Source: Kuschelorhynchus macadamiae
Lineage: Eukaryota; Arthropoda; Insecta; Coleoptera; Curculionidae
Length of the DNA: 64,000 nt
Reading direction: 5' to 3'
Assembly (NCBI GenBank): GCA_030620095.1
Contig: JAUTXW010005180.1
Coordinates: 1,158,501 to 1,222,500 of the forward strand
A model generated the notes under the pieces. That model saw only the letters and a program-made list of their open reading frames with translations, did no database searches and had not been told where the DNA came from. Shown piece after piece: positions 34,470 through 45,897 of the stretch (within the stretch, counting starts at the first letter, position 1; each line of letters starts with the position of its first letter). Made by a program: the position numbers and the translations under genes.

Positions 34470-36000
34470 TCGACATTTTCATTCAGCGCACGGAAAAAAT
34501 TGGAGATCCGGAAAACTTTTCTGCTGCTGTTTCCGTACGCTGCGCAAAATTTGAAAAAGTTGGATATTTAATTTTTTTAGTAAAAGTTTCGTTCACGTTT
34601 CACTAGGCCGCCATCTTATTCCGGCGCACATTGAATTTCTATCAAAATATTACCAGGTCATCCCCATATGACCTTTAATTTTTCACTAAAATTTGAAATC
34701 ACTCTGATGAGTAATTTTTAAGCGACGCCGCGATCTGACAGACAGACAGACGGACAGACGGAATTGATAAAAATATTTGTTGTCATCTAGGGGCGTTAAA
34801 ACCTAAAAATATGTAAAACCTGACCGGGTGATTTTTTTCACGATAACAAAATATTTTAATTGACCGCTATTTATTCTGCCGTGTTGAATTAGTACCACAA
34901 TTAGTTATGACACAAATTTAAAATCAATACTTTACGTAGTCTTATAGGCTGAATTTTTCGATGTTTTATTAACTGTCATTTTGTTCCGTTATCTTTACCA
35001 GTTGATTTCTTGTGCAAAATTTGATATAAATTGGATAAGCAGTTTTTTAGTAATAACATTTCACTAGGACGCCATTTTGTTTTGCCATTATGCGATTTTT
35101 GAAAACGGATTTGAGAAAACATGTTTTTTGGCATCTAGGGACCCTGAAAAACCTGAAAAAAATCTCGGAAGGTGATTTTTTCATGATTACAATACTTTCC
35201 TTTTACGAGGGAAATAAAAATCGATATATTCGCCTTTACCCACAGCTTCTCTCGAACAAGACTACGAATTATTTGTTAATGACTTTATAATATCCTATAA
35301 ACTGTAAAACTTTTTAAGTTTTTAATGTATGTATTAATATTATTGTTATTATTATTTATTTATTTTTCATAACGTTATTTACGCAATCTACAAAAAATAA
35401 TGTCCTTTGTTATTTCCTTTTCCAGAAAAAGAAGGTTGTATCCCATATTACCGAATTATTTTATTAGGCCGCCGCGCCATTTTGTTTTGCCATATAAGAT
35501 TCGCACTAAAAAATTACCAGTCTATCCCAGTTTAACACAGGATTTTAGTATAAAACTTTAAGTCAATTGAATAAGTAATTTTTTGGAATGGAATTTATAA
35601 ATTTTTTCATTAGGTCGCCATTTTGTTCCACCATAATAGGTTTATACAAAAATTTTACCAGATTATCCCTATGCCACACTTTATTTTTGGCCAAATTCTA
35701 AAGTCTATTCGATAAGTAGTTCCTTAATAATAATTTTTTACAATTTGTGAGGCCACCATTTTGTTCCGCCATATCGGAATTTTATCAAAATGTAACCATT
35801 TCACCTCCGTATGACCCTTAATTTTTGGCGAAAATTTCACCAAAAATTAATCGCATAAGTAGTTTTTAAGCTATGTACAGACAGAACGACAGTCTGACGG
35901 AAATGGGAGAATAGTTTTTTACGGACCCTAAAACGCAAAACATTTCGGAGGGTGATTTTCACACGATTATAATACTAAAAGGCAAATTTTAAAAAGATTT
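34470..36000. repeat. GCCATTTTGTT dispersed repeat, cluster of copies
   Basis: Three partly separate copies (about 34540-34860, 34865-35250 and 35455-35965). Clear words are GCCGCCATCTTATTCC, CAGACAGACGGACAGACGGA, GGCATCTAGGGACCCTGAAA and CCATTTTGTTTTGCC. The first and third carry the GACAGAC-type tail; the second ends ACGAGGGAAATAAAAATCG. The 66-codon frame at 35090 is inside the repeat and is not a gene. Confidence 0.75.
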
Positions 36001-37579
36001 ACTTTTTAGTACATAGTGTTTATTGTATTATCATAATACGTTGAATTTAATATAACGAATTTTCAGCATTTCCTTTATTACGTAAACCCGCCCTTTATAT
36101 GTTTTTATACAGTATCCTGCACTCTCTACTTTTCATTTCTTTAAATTAGCATATCAATAAAAATTCCTTTATAAAAATAAAATTAATATGCTATTAGCGT
36201 CATACCTTTGTAGCGCCATCGGTATCTCAAAAGGGCTGTAAAATATCAAGTAAAAGATCTGTAACAATTAGGAAGGGATTAAAGAGAATTTTCCTTTGAT
36301 ATCGAAACGAATCACGCGGGGGTAATTTAGCAAAGAAGCTCTTTAAATTCTGGATTGGATTATGAGGTTTAACTTTTGAATGACTGTAGAAATATAAAAT
36401 TATATATTACAAGGAAATTTCTCTTACAAACCATCATCAAACTTAAGTTTACGAAGTATATTACGGTTATATTAATATGCAGTTTAATTTTAACAAGTAG
36501 ATTTGTTTTATTTTTACTAATTATCTAGCCAGCGACTGATGAATTGACAGGTAAACTATTTACCTTGCATTTCACTAATGACATAAAGTGTATATTAAAA
36601 ATACTAACAAGTCAAATAAAAAGTGTTTTTTAAGAAGTCATTACCGAAAGTTGATTACTTAACTTACTGTCTTGAACTTTTTATTTTAAGGCATAAAAGC
36701 TTTTTGTGTACTCTTGAAATATAGTAAATTACTGTTTAATATTTAAAACTAACGCTAGTATAATGTTAAAATCTTGCAAACTAAAAATCGCAATTTTTTT
36801 AAAAAGATAGTCCCTAGACAGTTCGACTATCCGGACACATATGAAAAAATATAATGAAATATAGCTCACTAACTCATTTTCTGAACTATGAATAGGTGTA
36901 TGCGAGTAAAGTATATGCAAAACAGGAATAGATTATACAAGTCATTGCAAAAATCTGTTAATAAAAAATAGGCCAGAGGTTATTATACGGGACAGACATG
37001 TTAAGATCACACTCAGAGTTTAAAACAGTTCATCATAGGCATAGAACATAAAGTGGCTTGGCACTAGGCAAAAGCATCGCAGAACTTATAAACAACGAAG
37101 AAAAAATCCAAGTCAGACCTAACTGAAGTTGATTCATAACTGCTTTCGAAAAAAATTAAATCCCGGAACAATGCAAGACCTCTTACACAGAGTATCCGGG
37201 AACCCCGTTCAAATATTTGGAGACCATTCTATTACATATAGAAATTTTAAAAAATGTAATATAGTCACAATATGGAGATTATTACGGTTTACCATCAATT
37301 ATTTGAATAAAACATCTCCAGAAATGTACGAGTCACATTAAGATATGTGTTAATACAAAATAAAGAGAACAGCTCCCTAGGTCATTATGCTTATAGTATG
37401 ATAATTCGGGGTATCAACCAATATTGGATCCTCAACCATCAAATTGTGCAGGTACTACATATAAAATTGTAAGAATTCTGCGAATATCAAATATCTGCAC
37501 AATCTTTAACACACGCAAAAAGACTGGACAATGTTTAAGGTTGCCGAAAGATGTTGGTAATTCTTTTATAAAATTGTAA
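36001..37579. other. intron sequence, no gene recognised
   Basis: No protein family recognised. A word YYTGQT on the plus strand near 36985 might be a decayed GIY-YIG fragment, but this is too short to support. Confidence 0.4.
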
Positions 37580-37825
37580 TTAAGTTTATAAAATTCTGCA
37601 GTAAAGTGTATATAGGTGAAAAAGAAATATGAAATATGTATAAGCAAAAAACCAATTGTTCAATCCGCTATTGTTGAACACCAGCCCCCAAGGTTTGTGC
37701 ATCAGTCTCGGAATATCATAAAAGGAAAATTAGATAAGACACGCTCCAAATCAATCCATATGTTATACATCATGAGACCCAACATACATTATCCCATAGG
37801 GTATTTGCTACAAGAAATCATTTGA
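37580..37825 (+). pseudogene. possible GIY-YIG endonuclease fragment of a PLE
   Basis: Plus strand near 37590-37625 reads KFCSKVYIGEKE, similar to the CxCGKVYIGET core of PLE endonucleases. After a frameshift SAIVEHQP follows about 20 residues later, where family members have SAIVEH. The rest is decayed. Weak but ordered similarity. Confidence 0.35.
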
Positions 37826-38580
37826 AGTTTTTTCAAAATTTAAACTGCCATTTCAGCAACACGACTCCTTGATCCAAAACTGAAAAATATAACTTTCAGC
37901 CAGGCTCATATTAAATAGTGCGAGCTTCAGCTTAAAATTGCTTACCCCTATTTTTTATTAGGCTTTATTTATACATAATAGTGACGTGTTCATTTAGATC
38001 CGTAACGGTGTATCACTGTCAGTGACAAAATACATCGGTCTTATAATTTAAAAGAAAAAGTTTAAAATCGTCTGGCACAAAAAGTTTTCTTTTTACCTTT
38101 AGTATTGCTTCATAAGGAATATGATATTTGTCACAGAACTGAGTCGGCACTGATACGTCACTGGTATGTATAAATAGACCCTTATAGGACAAAATGTAAG
38201 AGAAAATTAATACCATATTATGAAATTATAATCAAATTTTAATTCTATACCTTTGAGTGGTTAAAAAAAATTGCTTATGAAAATGGCCTTTTTTTCCGAT
38301 TTGTAGATTCATTTCGATTAACATTTTCTTATAAATTATTGCTTTAATGGATGATGATAAAACTGTTTTATCCCTGCGATAGTCGATGTGCTGAGGATAT
38401 ATTTATGGAAACATGTCGACTATTCCAGGCGAATTATATCGTTTTTAACATCAAATAATTATTTAAATTTATGTATGGGTTTCAGGGTACCCAGAAAAAA
38501 TTATTTGAGTTTGGAAAATATTATTATAATTAATGTGCGAAAATATTGAAAATAATTTGGTATTGGGGACTGGACAACTC
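37826..38580. other. intron sequence, no gene seen
   Basis: Nothing recognised. Confidence 0.45.
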
Positions 38581-38593
38581 GCCTAAAATGGAC

Positions 38594-38682
38594 CATTTAC
38601 AGATCTTCAGAAAGCATACGACTCTGTACCTAAAAAACAAATATGGCGAGTTCTCAAAGAATATAATATTGATTGATAAATT
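38594..38682 (+). pseudogene. non-LTR reverse transcriptase motif A fragment
   Basis: Plus strand encodes DLQKAYDSVPKKQIWRVLKE followed by YNID and a stop. This matches RT motif A of LINE-type elements (DLxKAYDxVPRxxLW). No other RT motif is preserved around it; the hAT element begins about 100 bp to the right. Confidence 0.6.
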
Positions 38683-38774
38683 ATACCACTGTTTATAAAT
38701 ATCAAAGTTTATATTAGTTAAGGAGGCAAGCTGTGCACGCCTAGAAATCTTTTTAAAAATTGCTATTACTAAAC

Positions 38775-38782
38775 ATCTACAC
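38775..38782. repeat. 8-bp target-site duplication, hAT element A, left
   Basis: ATCTACAC, identical to 41079-41086. Confidence 0.9.
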
Positions 38783-41078
38783 CAGCCATGTCAAACTCAA
38801 AGTTACTGATGGGCCAAAACCATGAAAACCATCGACTAGGTGGACCGCAAAACCTTATCTTAAAGAAGACAAACTATTGAAAATCCTGAGAAAAAGTACT
38901 ATTATAGGACAAGTCTGTTTATTAAATTTCCAATAAAAAGGACATTACAAAAAACTACAAACATTAAATTCTTTTGACAGATATTTGACATCTTTTGTCT
39001 TTAATTAAGTTGTCTATTTGTGGCGCGAATTTATCGGCGGAAATAACTTTTAAAAGTGTGCGTCCGTCAATCGCGATCTTGCGGGAGATTTGTTTCCTTT
39101 CATCAAAGAAAATAGTTGTTCACACTTATAGGTACTTCCAAACATTGACAGGATTTTACAGGTAAATTTTCTCATTTGTTGGTATTGAACAGGCAAGTAC
39201 TTATAAAATTCGAATGTACCAACACATCAAATTTTTGTTTTAAATGGGTCTGACACTGAATCTCAATTACTTCCATTTGCAAGTGAGGGGGAACTTTATC
39301 AATATCGATAGTGAAAAGACCAGTAAATAGAGAAAAATGGTTTTCTTGGGTCTTAAAATCCTGAAAACGCTTCTCAAATTCTGCCAGAAGGCTTCTAATT
39401 TTCTCTGAATATATTTTGTATGATATTGGGACACTTGTGCTTTCCTGATATGCCTTACAAGCCAGAAAATGTGACAGATTATCCTATGCTAACTGTTTTC
39501 CTCACAACATCATCTTACACTTGAAAGCTTTCACATGATCATGCATACCTGTAATAACTTGACGTGGTCCTTGCAATTTCGTATTTAAGTGCGACAAGTG
39601 TTTTGTTTCCATGAAAATGCGTATTTCTTCTTTGAGTTTCCAAAACCGGTCGAGCACCATGAAACACGAAAGCCATCGCACCTCTGCATAATATGGTAAA
39701 CCAGTGTACTCACTTTCTAATTCACGTAAAAATGCAGAAAACTGTCGCTAATTAAGGCCTCGTGACCTTACGAAGTTTATAATTTTTTTCACTGACTTTA
39801 AAACTATTTCCAACTTGATCACTTTTGAGCATAAAACTTCTTGGTGGATTATACAATGAATGTGATGAAAATCTGGTTTGTCACTGCTCGTGTCTCTGAT
39901 CTTTGTCTGTAATATTTTAACGAAGTCATTTTTTACTCCAGTCATTGAAGGAGCTCCGTCTGTTGCAACGGAACACAGTTTTGACAAATCTAAATTGTAC
40001 TTTTGCAGAAGTCCATAAACAGCATTGAAAATATCCTTCCCAGTTATTGTATCATGCAATGGTACTAATTCCAGTAATTCTTCATACACATTGATATCTG
40101 ATATCATCCGTACCTTCGCCACATGCAATAGAAAATGCAATCAAAGAGTCTGATTTTCTTTTTATCTGATCACATATATTGCCAGCCAACTCAGTAACTC
40201 TTTCAGCGACAGTATTCCGGGACAAGGATATATTTTGAAATACCTTCACGCTCACGAGACTTACAATTTCCGCGGCCTTTACATGGCACTCTTTTATAAA
40301 TTCACCTTCAACAAATGGTTTTGAGTGTTTCGCGATCAACTCCGACAATACGTAGCTCGCTATTAATTTTCTTGCTTTGGACGTGTAAACATAAGCTGCT
40401 GATCTTTCAACCGTGATTTTAACTTATTTAACTTTTCCTTTCTAACCATGCCTGTATACTTGTCAAACATAGTTTTGTGAATATCATAGTGACGTTTTAT
40501 ATTATATAATTTTGGGACACCGACTGTACTATTACAAATCAAATAAATAATTTTTTCTTTCACTTCAAAGCAAAAAAACTCTAATTCCCACTTTTCTTGA
40601 AACACACTATGCTCATCTACAAGTTTCCTCTTACTTCCACTTGGTTTTGAAAAACATGTTAAAAACTGTATCCGAAATAAATTATAATAAGTACTGTTAA
40701 GTGTTGTAACAATAAGTGCGCAACTCAACTCGAAACTCTATCGCAACTGACTCATAACTGACTTAACACTGAATGACTGAACTCAATCGAACACGGCTTA
40801 TATACGGATTGTGATTTCTCAAGTTCTTTCCAGAATGTTCAGATAGCGTCATCTGTGTTTTTGCGAGATAGAATTTCATGGAACAAGCCAGTTTGGCTTT
40901 AGGTTTTAGGTTGAGTATGTGTAGGTCATTATCCTAAACATAGATGACACTATGCACAATTGTACATTTTATTATACCCATCGTTGTTGCAGCAGCGCGC
41001 GCTTTCAAAAACGGTTTTCAACTTGTTCGCGGGCCGCATTATCTGGCTGTTTTCAAAACTGATTTGTTGACATGGCTG
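38783..41078 (-). mobile_element. hAT transposon A (GTF2IRD2/Charlie-like)
   Basis: 2296-bp element bounded by an exact 8-bp direct repeat (ATCTACAC), the length typical of hAT elements. Termini are inverted: the left starts CAGCCATGTCAAACTCAAAG, and the right, as reverse complement, starts CAGCCATGTCAACAAATCAG. Subterminal GGGCCAAAAC (left) and GGGCCGCATT (right) also fit this group. It contains a minus-strand transposase broken by frameshifts and a deletion. Boundaries are intact, so it inserted as a full unit and decayed in place. Confidence 0.92.
38990..40728 (-). pseudogene. hAT transposase, decayed (element A)
   Basis: Three frames follow each other on the minus strand. 40363-40728: WELEFFCFEVKEKIIYLICN, then KLYNIKRHYDIH, a BED-like zinc finger in which the first Cys of the CxxC pair seems to be Tyr. 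40082-40348: LIAKHSKPFVEGEFIKECH, NISLSRNTVAERVTELAG and IACGEGTDD, where CDESTD with the first catalytic Asp is expected. 39748-40140: INVYEELLELVPLHDTITG and CSVATDGAPSMTG, the second catalytic Asp region. Further left, frames with stops carry GLPYYAEVRWLSCFMVLDRF and VNNYFL, corresponding to the C-terminal dimerisation region. About 25 residues are missing near 40110. Confidence 0.85.
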
Positions 41079-41086
41079 ATCTACAC
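41079..41086. repeat. 8-bp target-site duplication, hAT element A, right
   Basis: ATCTACAC, identical to 38775-38782. Confidence 0.9.
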
Positions 41087-41966
41087 TAATGTGCAATTGA
41101 AGAGGAATTTTTAAAATTCAATCTAAATTTAAATGGGCATAACTTGTAAACAAAAAGGTTTGTTTACAAACGGTCCTTTACATTATGTAGGTTTATGTTG
41201 TGTTAATATTTCTGTGGTATCTAATTTTTAAGAGTTGTTTGGATCTGGTATATACGAGGGATAAAACAAAAGTCGAATTTTTTACATGAATCTTCCCAAG
41301 AGCGAGAATTTGCAAATCTGAAACTATTTTGATTATATGTATCTACTTAATAAATGGCTCCTTAAGAAATAAACTAATTTCTCAAAATTCTGATAATTTG
41401 ATTTATATTTTTTATTGTTTTCTTAAAATAGACGTTTCTTAACATTTTTCCCTCTAAATTAAATACTCTTATTAGAAATACTATTTTTTTAATAGTTTCA
41501 GCTTCCCCGAAAAGTTTGGCTTTCCGAATGTTAATTTTACTTCAGGGCGTACTAATTAACTTTTTCAGAGCGTATTATATCCTTGTTATTTTCTTAAATT
41601 TTACTTTGTCTGCTGAATTCTGTAGAGAGTATTTTTACCTTTCCTTATTATTTTTGAAGAAAGTAGCGGTACGCGGTAGAATTATTATCTATAGCCGGAG
41701 TAATTTTGTTAATTTTTGTAAAACACAAAAATTACTTTCCTTTAAATTACCAATTCTAGGCACTTTTTAAGTAGGGTTATACACAATTGAGGGATTTTTT
41801 ATCAGTAGGTCTTCATATATCTAGTGTCCAAAAAATATATAACAAACTTTATATAGGATGGGCACCCCTTACCCGTCGGCCTCTAACTACTGAACGGTAC
41901 TTTGTATTTAAATGAACCTTGCAGGATATATGCAGATCAGATAGAGCTACAATTTTAAATTATACG
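41087..41966. other. intron sequence, no gene seen
   Basis: An 84-codon plus-strand frame at 41516-41770 is hydrophobic and AT-driven, with no recognisable similarity. Confidence 0.45.
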
Positions 41967-42275
41967 CAATACCTACTAAAAACGAGGCCTATCAGCTGAA
42001 ATTAAAATAAACCATACGTCACGACATCTAGGCCGGCACTCGCCTCCGTAAGGAATACATTAAAGCATAGACCAATGCAGTTTTGCTTATGTCGTATCGT
42101 GATAACTGGCCATTAGACGTACTGGCCGACAACCGGCACTTGCTAACCGAAAACAAAACAGTGTGCAAGATGATGTCGTTGTTCGTGAATTAGAGTAAAT
42201 TGAGTAGTTTTGTTTCCATTTTTGGTGCAAATTTAATATATTTATTAGTTTTTGTAGGTTTAAATTCACGTAAAC

Positions 42276-42563
42276 ATGTCGTTTAAGTGTTGTGCGCTTA
42301 ACTGCTGGGGTAATTACAAAACCGGACCAAAAGTTCAGGTATTTAGTTTCCCGAAAGACAGAGATTTGCAAAAAAAATGGCTACGAGCAATTCCGCGGGA
42401 TGATTTAGTGCCCAATAAAAACACTAAAGTGTGTGAGCTACATTTTTCTAAAGGTAGTATAATTTGGGATATTTCAGAACAGGATCCGAGAACAGGTAAA
42501 ATTATTTCGGTACATTTAAAAAAACCCCGATTAAAAAAAATTCTGTACCAAAGGTTTTCCTAA
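42276..42563 (+). pseudogene. P-like transposase THAP DNA-binding domain
   Basis: Starts MSFKCCALNC. The C2CH zinc ligands are the Cys pair near residues 6-10 and CELH near residues 54-57, with FSFPKD and KKWLRAIP between them, as in THAP domains. A run of A residues near 42530 causes a frameshift; in the other frame the chain continues SVPKVFLNCPNYLSKNVLD, the position of the AVP motif that closes a THAP domain. By family it binds the transposon's internal sites. Confidence 0.88.
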
Positions 42564-43282
42564 ATTGCCCCAATTATTTGTCAAAAAACGTTCTTGACTG
42601 CAAAAGTAAAGATGAAAAAATAAGAATCTTGATTAACTATATCTTTTGCAAGCCATAGAGCAAAGTAAAGAAGAGTTTAATTTACATAGAGAGGCTACGT
42701 GTTTTCAAAGTTTTGAAGAGTTTTTAAAAGTATTTCTAAATTTTATTTACACATAGTACATTTATTACATTTATTAAATTATTTAAACTTGAATATACTC
42801 CTGGTCCCCTAGTAACTTGGGCAATTGTTATAAATAGCGATTTAAAATTAGAAACATTTTTATATGGTCAATCTGTTTGTGTTTCAATAACAAATTTAAA
42901 ATTACCATTTTTATCTAGCAGTTTGGATGAAATAGAAAGTTTAATTGTGACAATATGATGATGTCAATACCCATAAATCTTGATAGCGACATTCCTGATC
43001 CTAGTGAAACTCGTGATTTACACCATACCGAGTCAAGTCAACTCCCCAGTACTAGTGAAACTCCCAATTCAGATAAAGTTGAGTCTGACAATGACAATAT
43101 AAAAAAAAATTTAAATTTGTGACTGATATTATTTTAAACCTAAAAGGTTCTGACGAACTCACTCAAAATCTAAAATTTCTCTCAGAACAGATAACTTTGT
43201 TAAACACTTCAAAAGAAAGGTATCGATATTCACCAAGTACCATTGTGTTATGTTCAATTTTGTTTACAATAAGCCTCATTGC

Positions 43283-43330
<48 letters not shown>

Positions 43331-43505
43331 AAATTTTTTTTAACCTTTGCTCGTAACATTTTTTAATATTTAACAGATAAAAAAATATGTTACATTACTT
43401 TTTGATGAAATTCACATCGAACTCTATTTCGATTACAAGGCAGGCAATACCGTAGGAACATCAGTAAATAATAAAGATACCTTAGCATCATCTGCAGTAG
43501 CATTT
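42564..43505 (+). pseudogene. P-like transposase, middle region, decayed
   Basis: Open part 43119-43343 encodes LKFLSEQITLLNTSKERYRY and SPSTIVLCSILFTIS, a stretch typical of THAP9/P-type transposases before the catalytic domain. It then runs into a (TA)n tract at 43287-43328. After the tract, from about 43386, an open frame reads VTLLFDEIHIELYFDYKAG and continues into the next segment. This holds the first catalytic Asp (FDE). Confidence 0.75.
43287..43328. repeat. (TA)n microsatellite inside the P-like element
   Basis: Short TA tract interrupting the transposase coding sequence. It is followed by a TTTAATATTTAACAG word that could be a splice acceptor, so an intron here cannot be excluded. 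Confidence 0.85.
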
Positions 43506-43988
43506 ATGATCACTAGTCCTTGCTCAAGCCTTGCAGAAGTCATTCATATATCTCCTGTAGCTAAACTTAATTCAGAAATATTATATACTTTTATCAAGAC
43601 CATTATAGAAAATTTAGAAGAAATTGGGTACATAGTATTGTGTACAGTTAGTGACAATAATGCAGTAAACATTAAAGCAATGAGTAATTTTTCACCCCTT
43701 AATCAACTCAATATAGTATTCCCACATCCTATTGACCCAGTAAGACCCTTATTTGACCTTTTTGACACTGTTCATTTACTGAAATGTATCTTTAACAACT
43801 GGCTTAATTCAAAACCTGATCAAACATTTTCTTATCCCGATTTTGAGACAGGCCGAAAAAAATGTGCTTCCTTTTCTGTGATCAAAAACCTATACGAACT
43901 AAAACAAGACAAACTATTAAAGCATGGTTATTCACTTAGTTTAAAGACTCTGTTTCCATCATCTCTTGAAAGACAAAATGTAAAATAA
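43506..43988 (+). pseudogene. P-like transposase catalytic region
   Basis: 160 codons in frame with the FDEIHIE segment upstream. CTVSDNNAVNIKAM corresponds to the second catalytic block (SDxxxxN), and FDTVHLLKCIFNNWLN is the D-x-x-H-L-L-K-x-x-x-N-N-W block of the RNase H-like fold. It ends in a stop after SSLERQNVK. Confidence 0.85.
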
Positions 43989-44210
43989 AATTAAAATCTT
44001 TAATCTCTTTATTATAGAGGCTCTAAAAGGTTTTCTTAAAAAATTGTCACATTCACAAGATACCTAAGACTATATTAGTATTATATTGACATGGTGGAAA
44101 GTTGTGAGCGTAAAAACTCCCTTTAAGGAAAAACATTTGTTAGATAAATATCAGGAACCTTTTACCAAACAAATACTAACAGCCCCTATAATGATCCTAA
44201 ATTTTGTTTT

Positions 44211-44558
44211 TTGCCAAAAATTCAAAATTGGCTAGATACTTGGAGTCCAACTAATTTTACAAATACACTGACTCGACAAACCCACAATGCATTAAACCAT
44301 ACCATTCATGGGCTTCTTGAAGTTACTGAATACTGTTTAACTGAGCTTAATATGAAATATGTATTACTGGGCAAATTTCAAACAGACCCATTGGAAGGGC
44401 GTTTTGGAAAATATAGGCAATTAGCTGGTGGTCATTATCATATCTCAGTTCGACAGGTATATGAATCAGAAAAAAAACTTAGAATTCAGTCTATGTTATC
44501 TCTAAAATCTAGACATTATGGGGACATTAATATAAATCAGCTCTTCGAACCTCCTTAA
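44211..44558 (+). pseudogene. P-like transposase C-terminal conserved block
   Basis: Encodes TFTNTL-like helices, then YVLLGKFQTDPLEGRFGKYR, followed by QLAGGHYHISVRQVYESEKK. This is the best-conserved C-terminal signature of P/THAP9-type transposases, with the last catalytic acidic residue in DPLEGRFG. Confidence 0.88.
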
Positions 44559-44793
44559 AGTGAAACACAGTCATTAGACACCAATCTAATAAATTATTAA
44601 CCATTATAGATAATAAATTATTAACCATGTTAATAATTTATTATCTAAAATCATAGTTACACAGTCTGATACCGAAGCTATACAATCAGAACTCCCAGTA
44701 ATAACCTATTTAAGCGGATATTGCTGCTATATTGTTTTTAAAAAAATTAGTTGTACTTTTTGCAAAGAAAACTTAACTCTCAACGGACCTTGT

Positions 44794-45156
44794 GTGGTAG
44801 GGAATTCTTATATATTAATTAATTCCTTAAGTCGAGGTGCTCTTTTATATCCTCGAGAACAGGTAGTAGATGTAGTTTCAACCGCATATATTATATTTAA
44901 AAAGCTAATTTATGAATTTGAAGATACATTTTTGGATATTTACAACAAAAAATCTTTTCTTTGTAAGTTGTTTTTAAGTTATTTTAATAAAAATACACTT
45001 TTAACTCCTTTTGAAAGTTGTAAAAGCCACCTAAAAATTAATGTTTCAAAAATTTTTTTTAGTAGCATTTCAAATACATTTATTAATAATTATTGCTCTA
45101 AACATAATCATAATTTATTAAATAAAGGAAACTACAGACTTTTAATAAATAGGTAG
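44794..45156 (+). pseudogene. P-like transposase, extreme C-terminus
   Basis: 120 codons in a different frame from 44211-44558. Upstream in this frame CCYIVFKKISCTFCKENLTL carries a C-x-x-C pair, then SYILINSLSRGALLYPREQV, which is common near the end of P-type transposases. It ends with a His/Asn/Lys-rich tail. Confidence 0.7.
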
Positions 45157-45232
45157 TTATGAAATTAAAGTTTCGCATTTTTGTATTGCTAGGAAGTATC
45201 ATCAATACAATCTTTTTCAGAATTCAGCAAAT

Positions 45233-45421
45233 AACAACCTATTATATTCTTGATTATATCATATACCACAGCACAGGCATATAACACTTACCCAAACTTG
45301 AAACCGTACCCGATTTTGACAAGTTAAAATAATAAGCTATTATATTCTTGATCATATGGACTCACCACAGGCCTATACTACTTATCTGGACTTGAAACCT
45401 TACCCGATTTTAACAAATAAC
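45233..45421. repeat. 93-bp direct repeat in the P-like 3' region
   Basis: 45233-45326 and 45329-45421 share TATTATATTCTTGAT, CTTGAAACC and TACCCGATTTT with scattered differences. It could be a pair of internal binding sites or a local duplication. Confidence 0.65.
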
Positions 45422-45897
45422 TCGGCTTTGACAATTTACTAATTGGCTAAAATAGGACAATTAGTAAGTAAAAAATCATAACGACATCTGTTTGAAATTT
45501 TACGGTAGATCCGGGCAAACGTTGTCGGGTAAGAACACGGAGGGGTTTAGTGAGTAGGGGCTTTACCTAGTCCCACACTATTCTGGAGTGCCTTGTGCAT
45601 AATAATTCGTGCGTAAATGCATTCCTCGTCGTGTAACAAAAAAAAAACGAGTAATCGCTTAAGAGTCGCCTTTGGCATTTTAATTCCATAGCGAAACAGA
45701 ATAAATTTGACAGATTCAAAAACTCATAAAATAAACCTTATAAATTGATGTTTATTTGCTGAAATTAAAAAAAATGCTCATTTAAATATGTCCCTGTAAA
45801 TAACCCGTACCTTATAATGAAGGTATTGAAATAACATAGGCCTAAATTTGATGACGTCACGCGTAAGCGCGTAGGCCTCGTTGTTTAGTAGGTATTG

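Larger units (their letters stand above)
41967..45897 (+). mobile_element. P-element-like transposon (THAP domain)
   Basis: About 3.93 kb with inverted ends: the left starts CAATACCTACTAAAAACG and the right, as reverse complement, starts CAATACCTACTAAACAACG, both continuing into AGGCCTA. Flanking 8-mers (ATTATACG and GTAGGGTG) do not match, so the target duplication is eroded or the ends lie slightly elsewhere. Inside, plus-strand remnants of a P-type transposase run from a THAP domain to the C-terminus. Confidence 0.8.

Noticed and set aside
36960..37341. Possible coding remnant with YYTGQT and a 70-codon frame at 37129-37341
   Set aside because: No second motif in order, frames full of stops, and no recognisable family.
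42087..42371. 94-codon minus-strand frame at the P-like element start
   Set aside because: It overlaps the THAP coding start on the opposite strand and shows no family motif.
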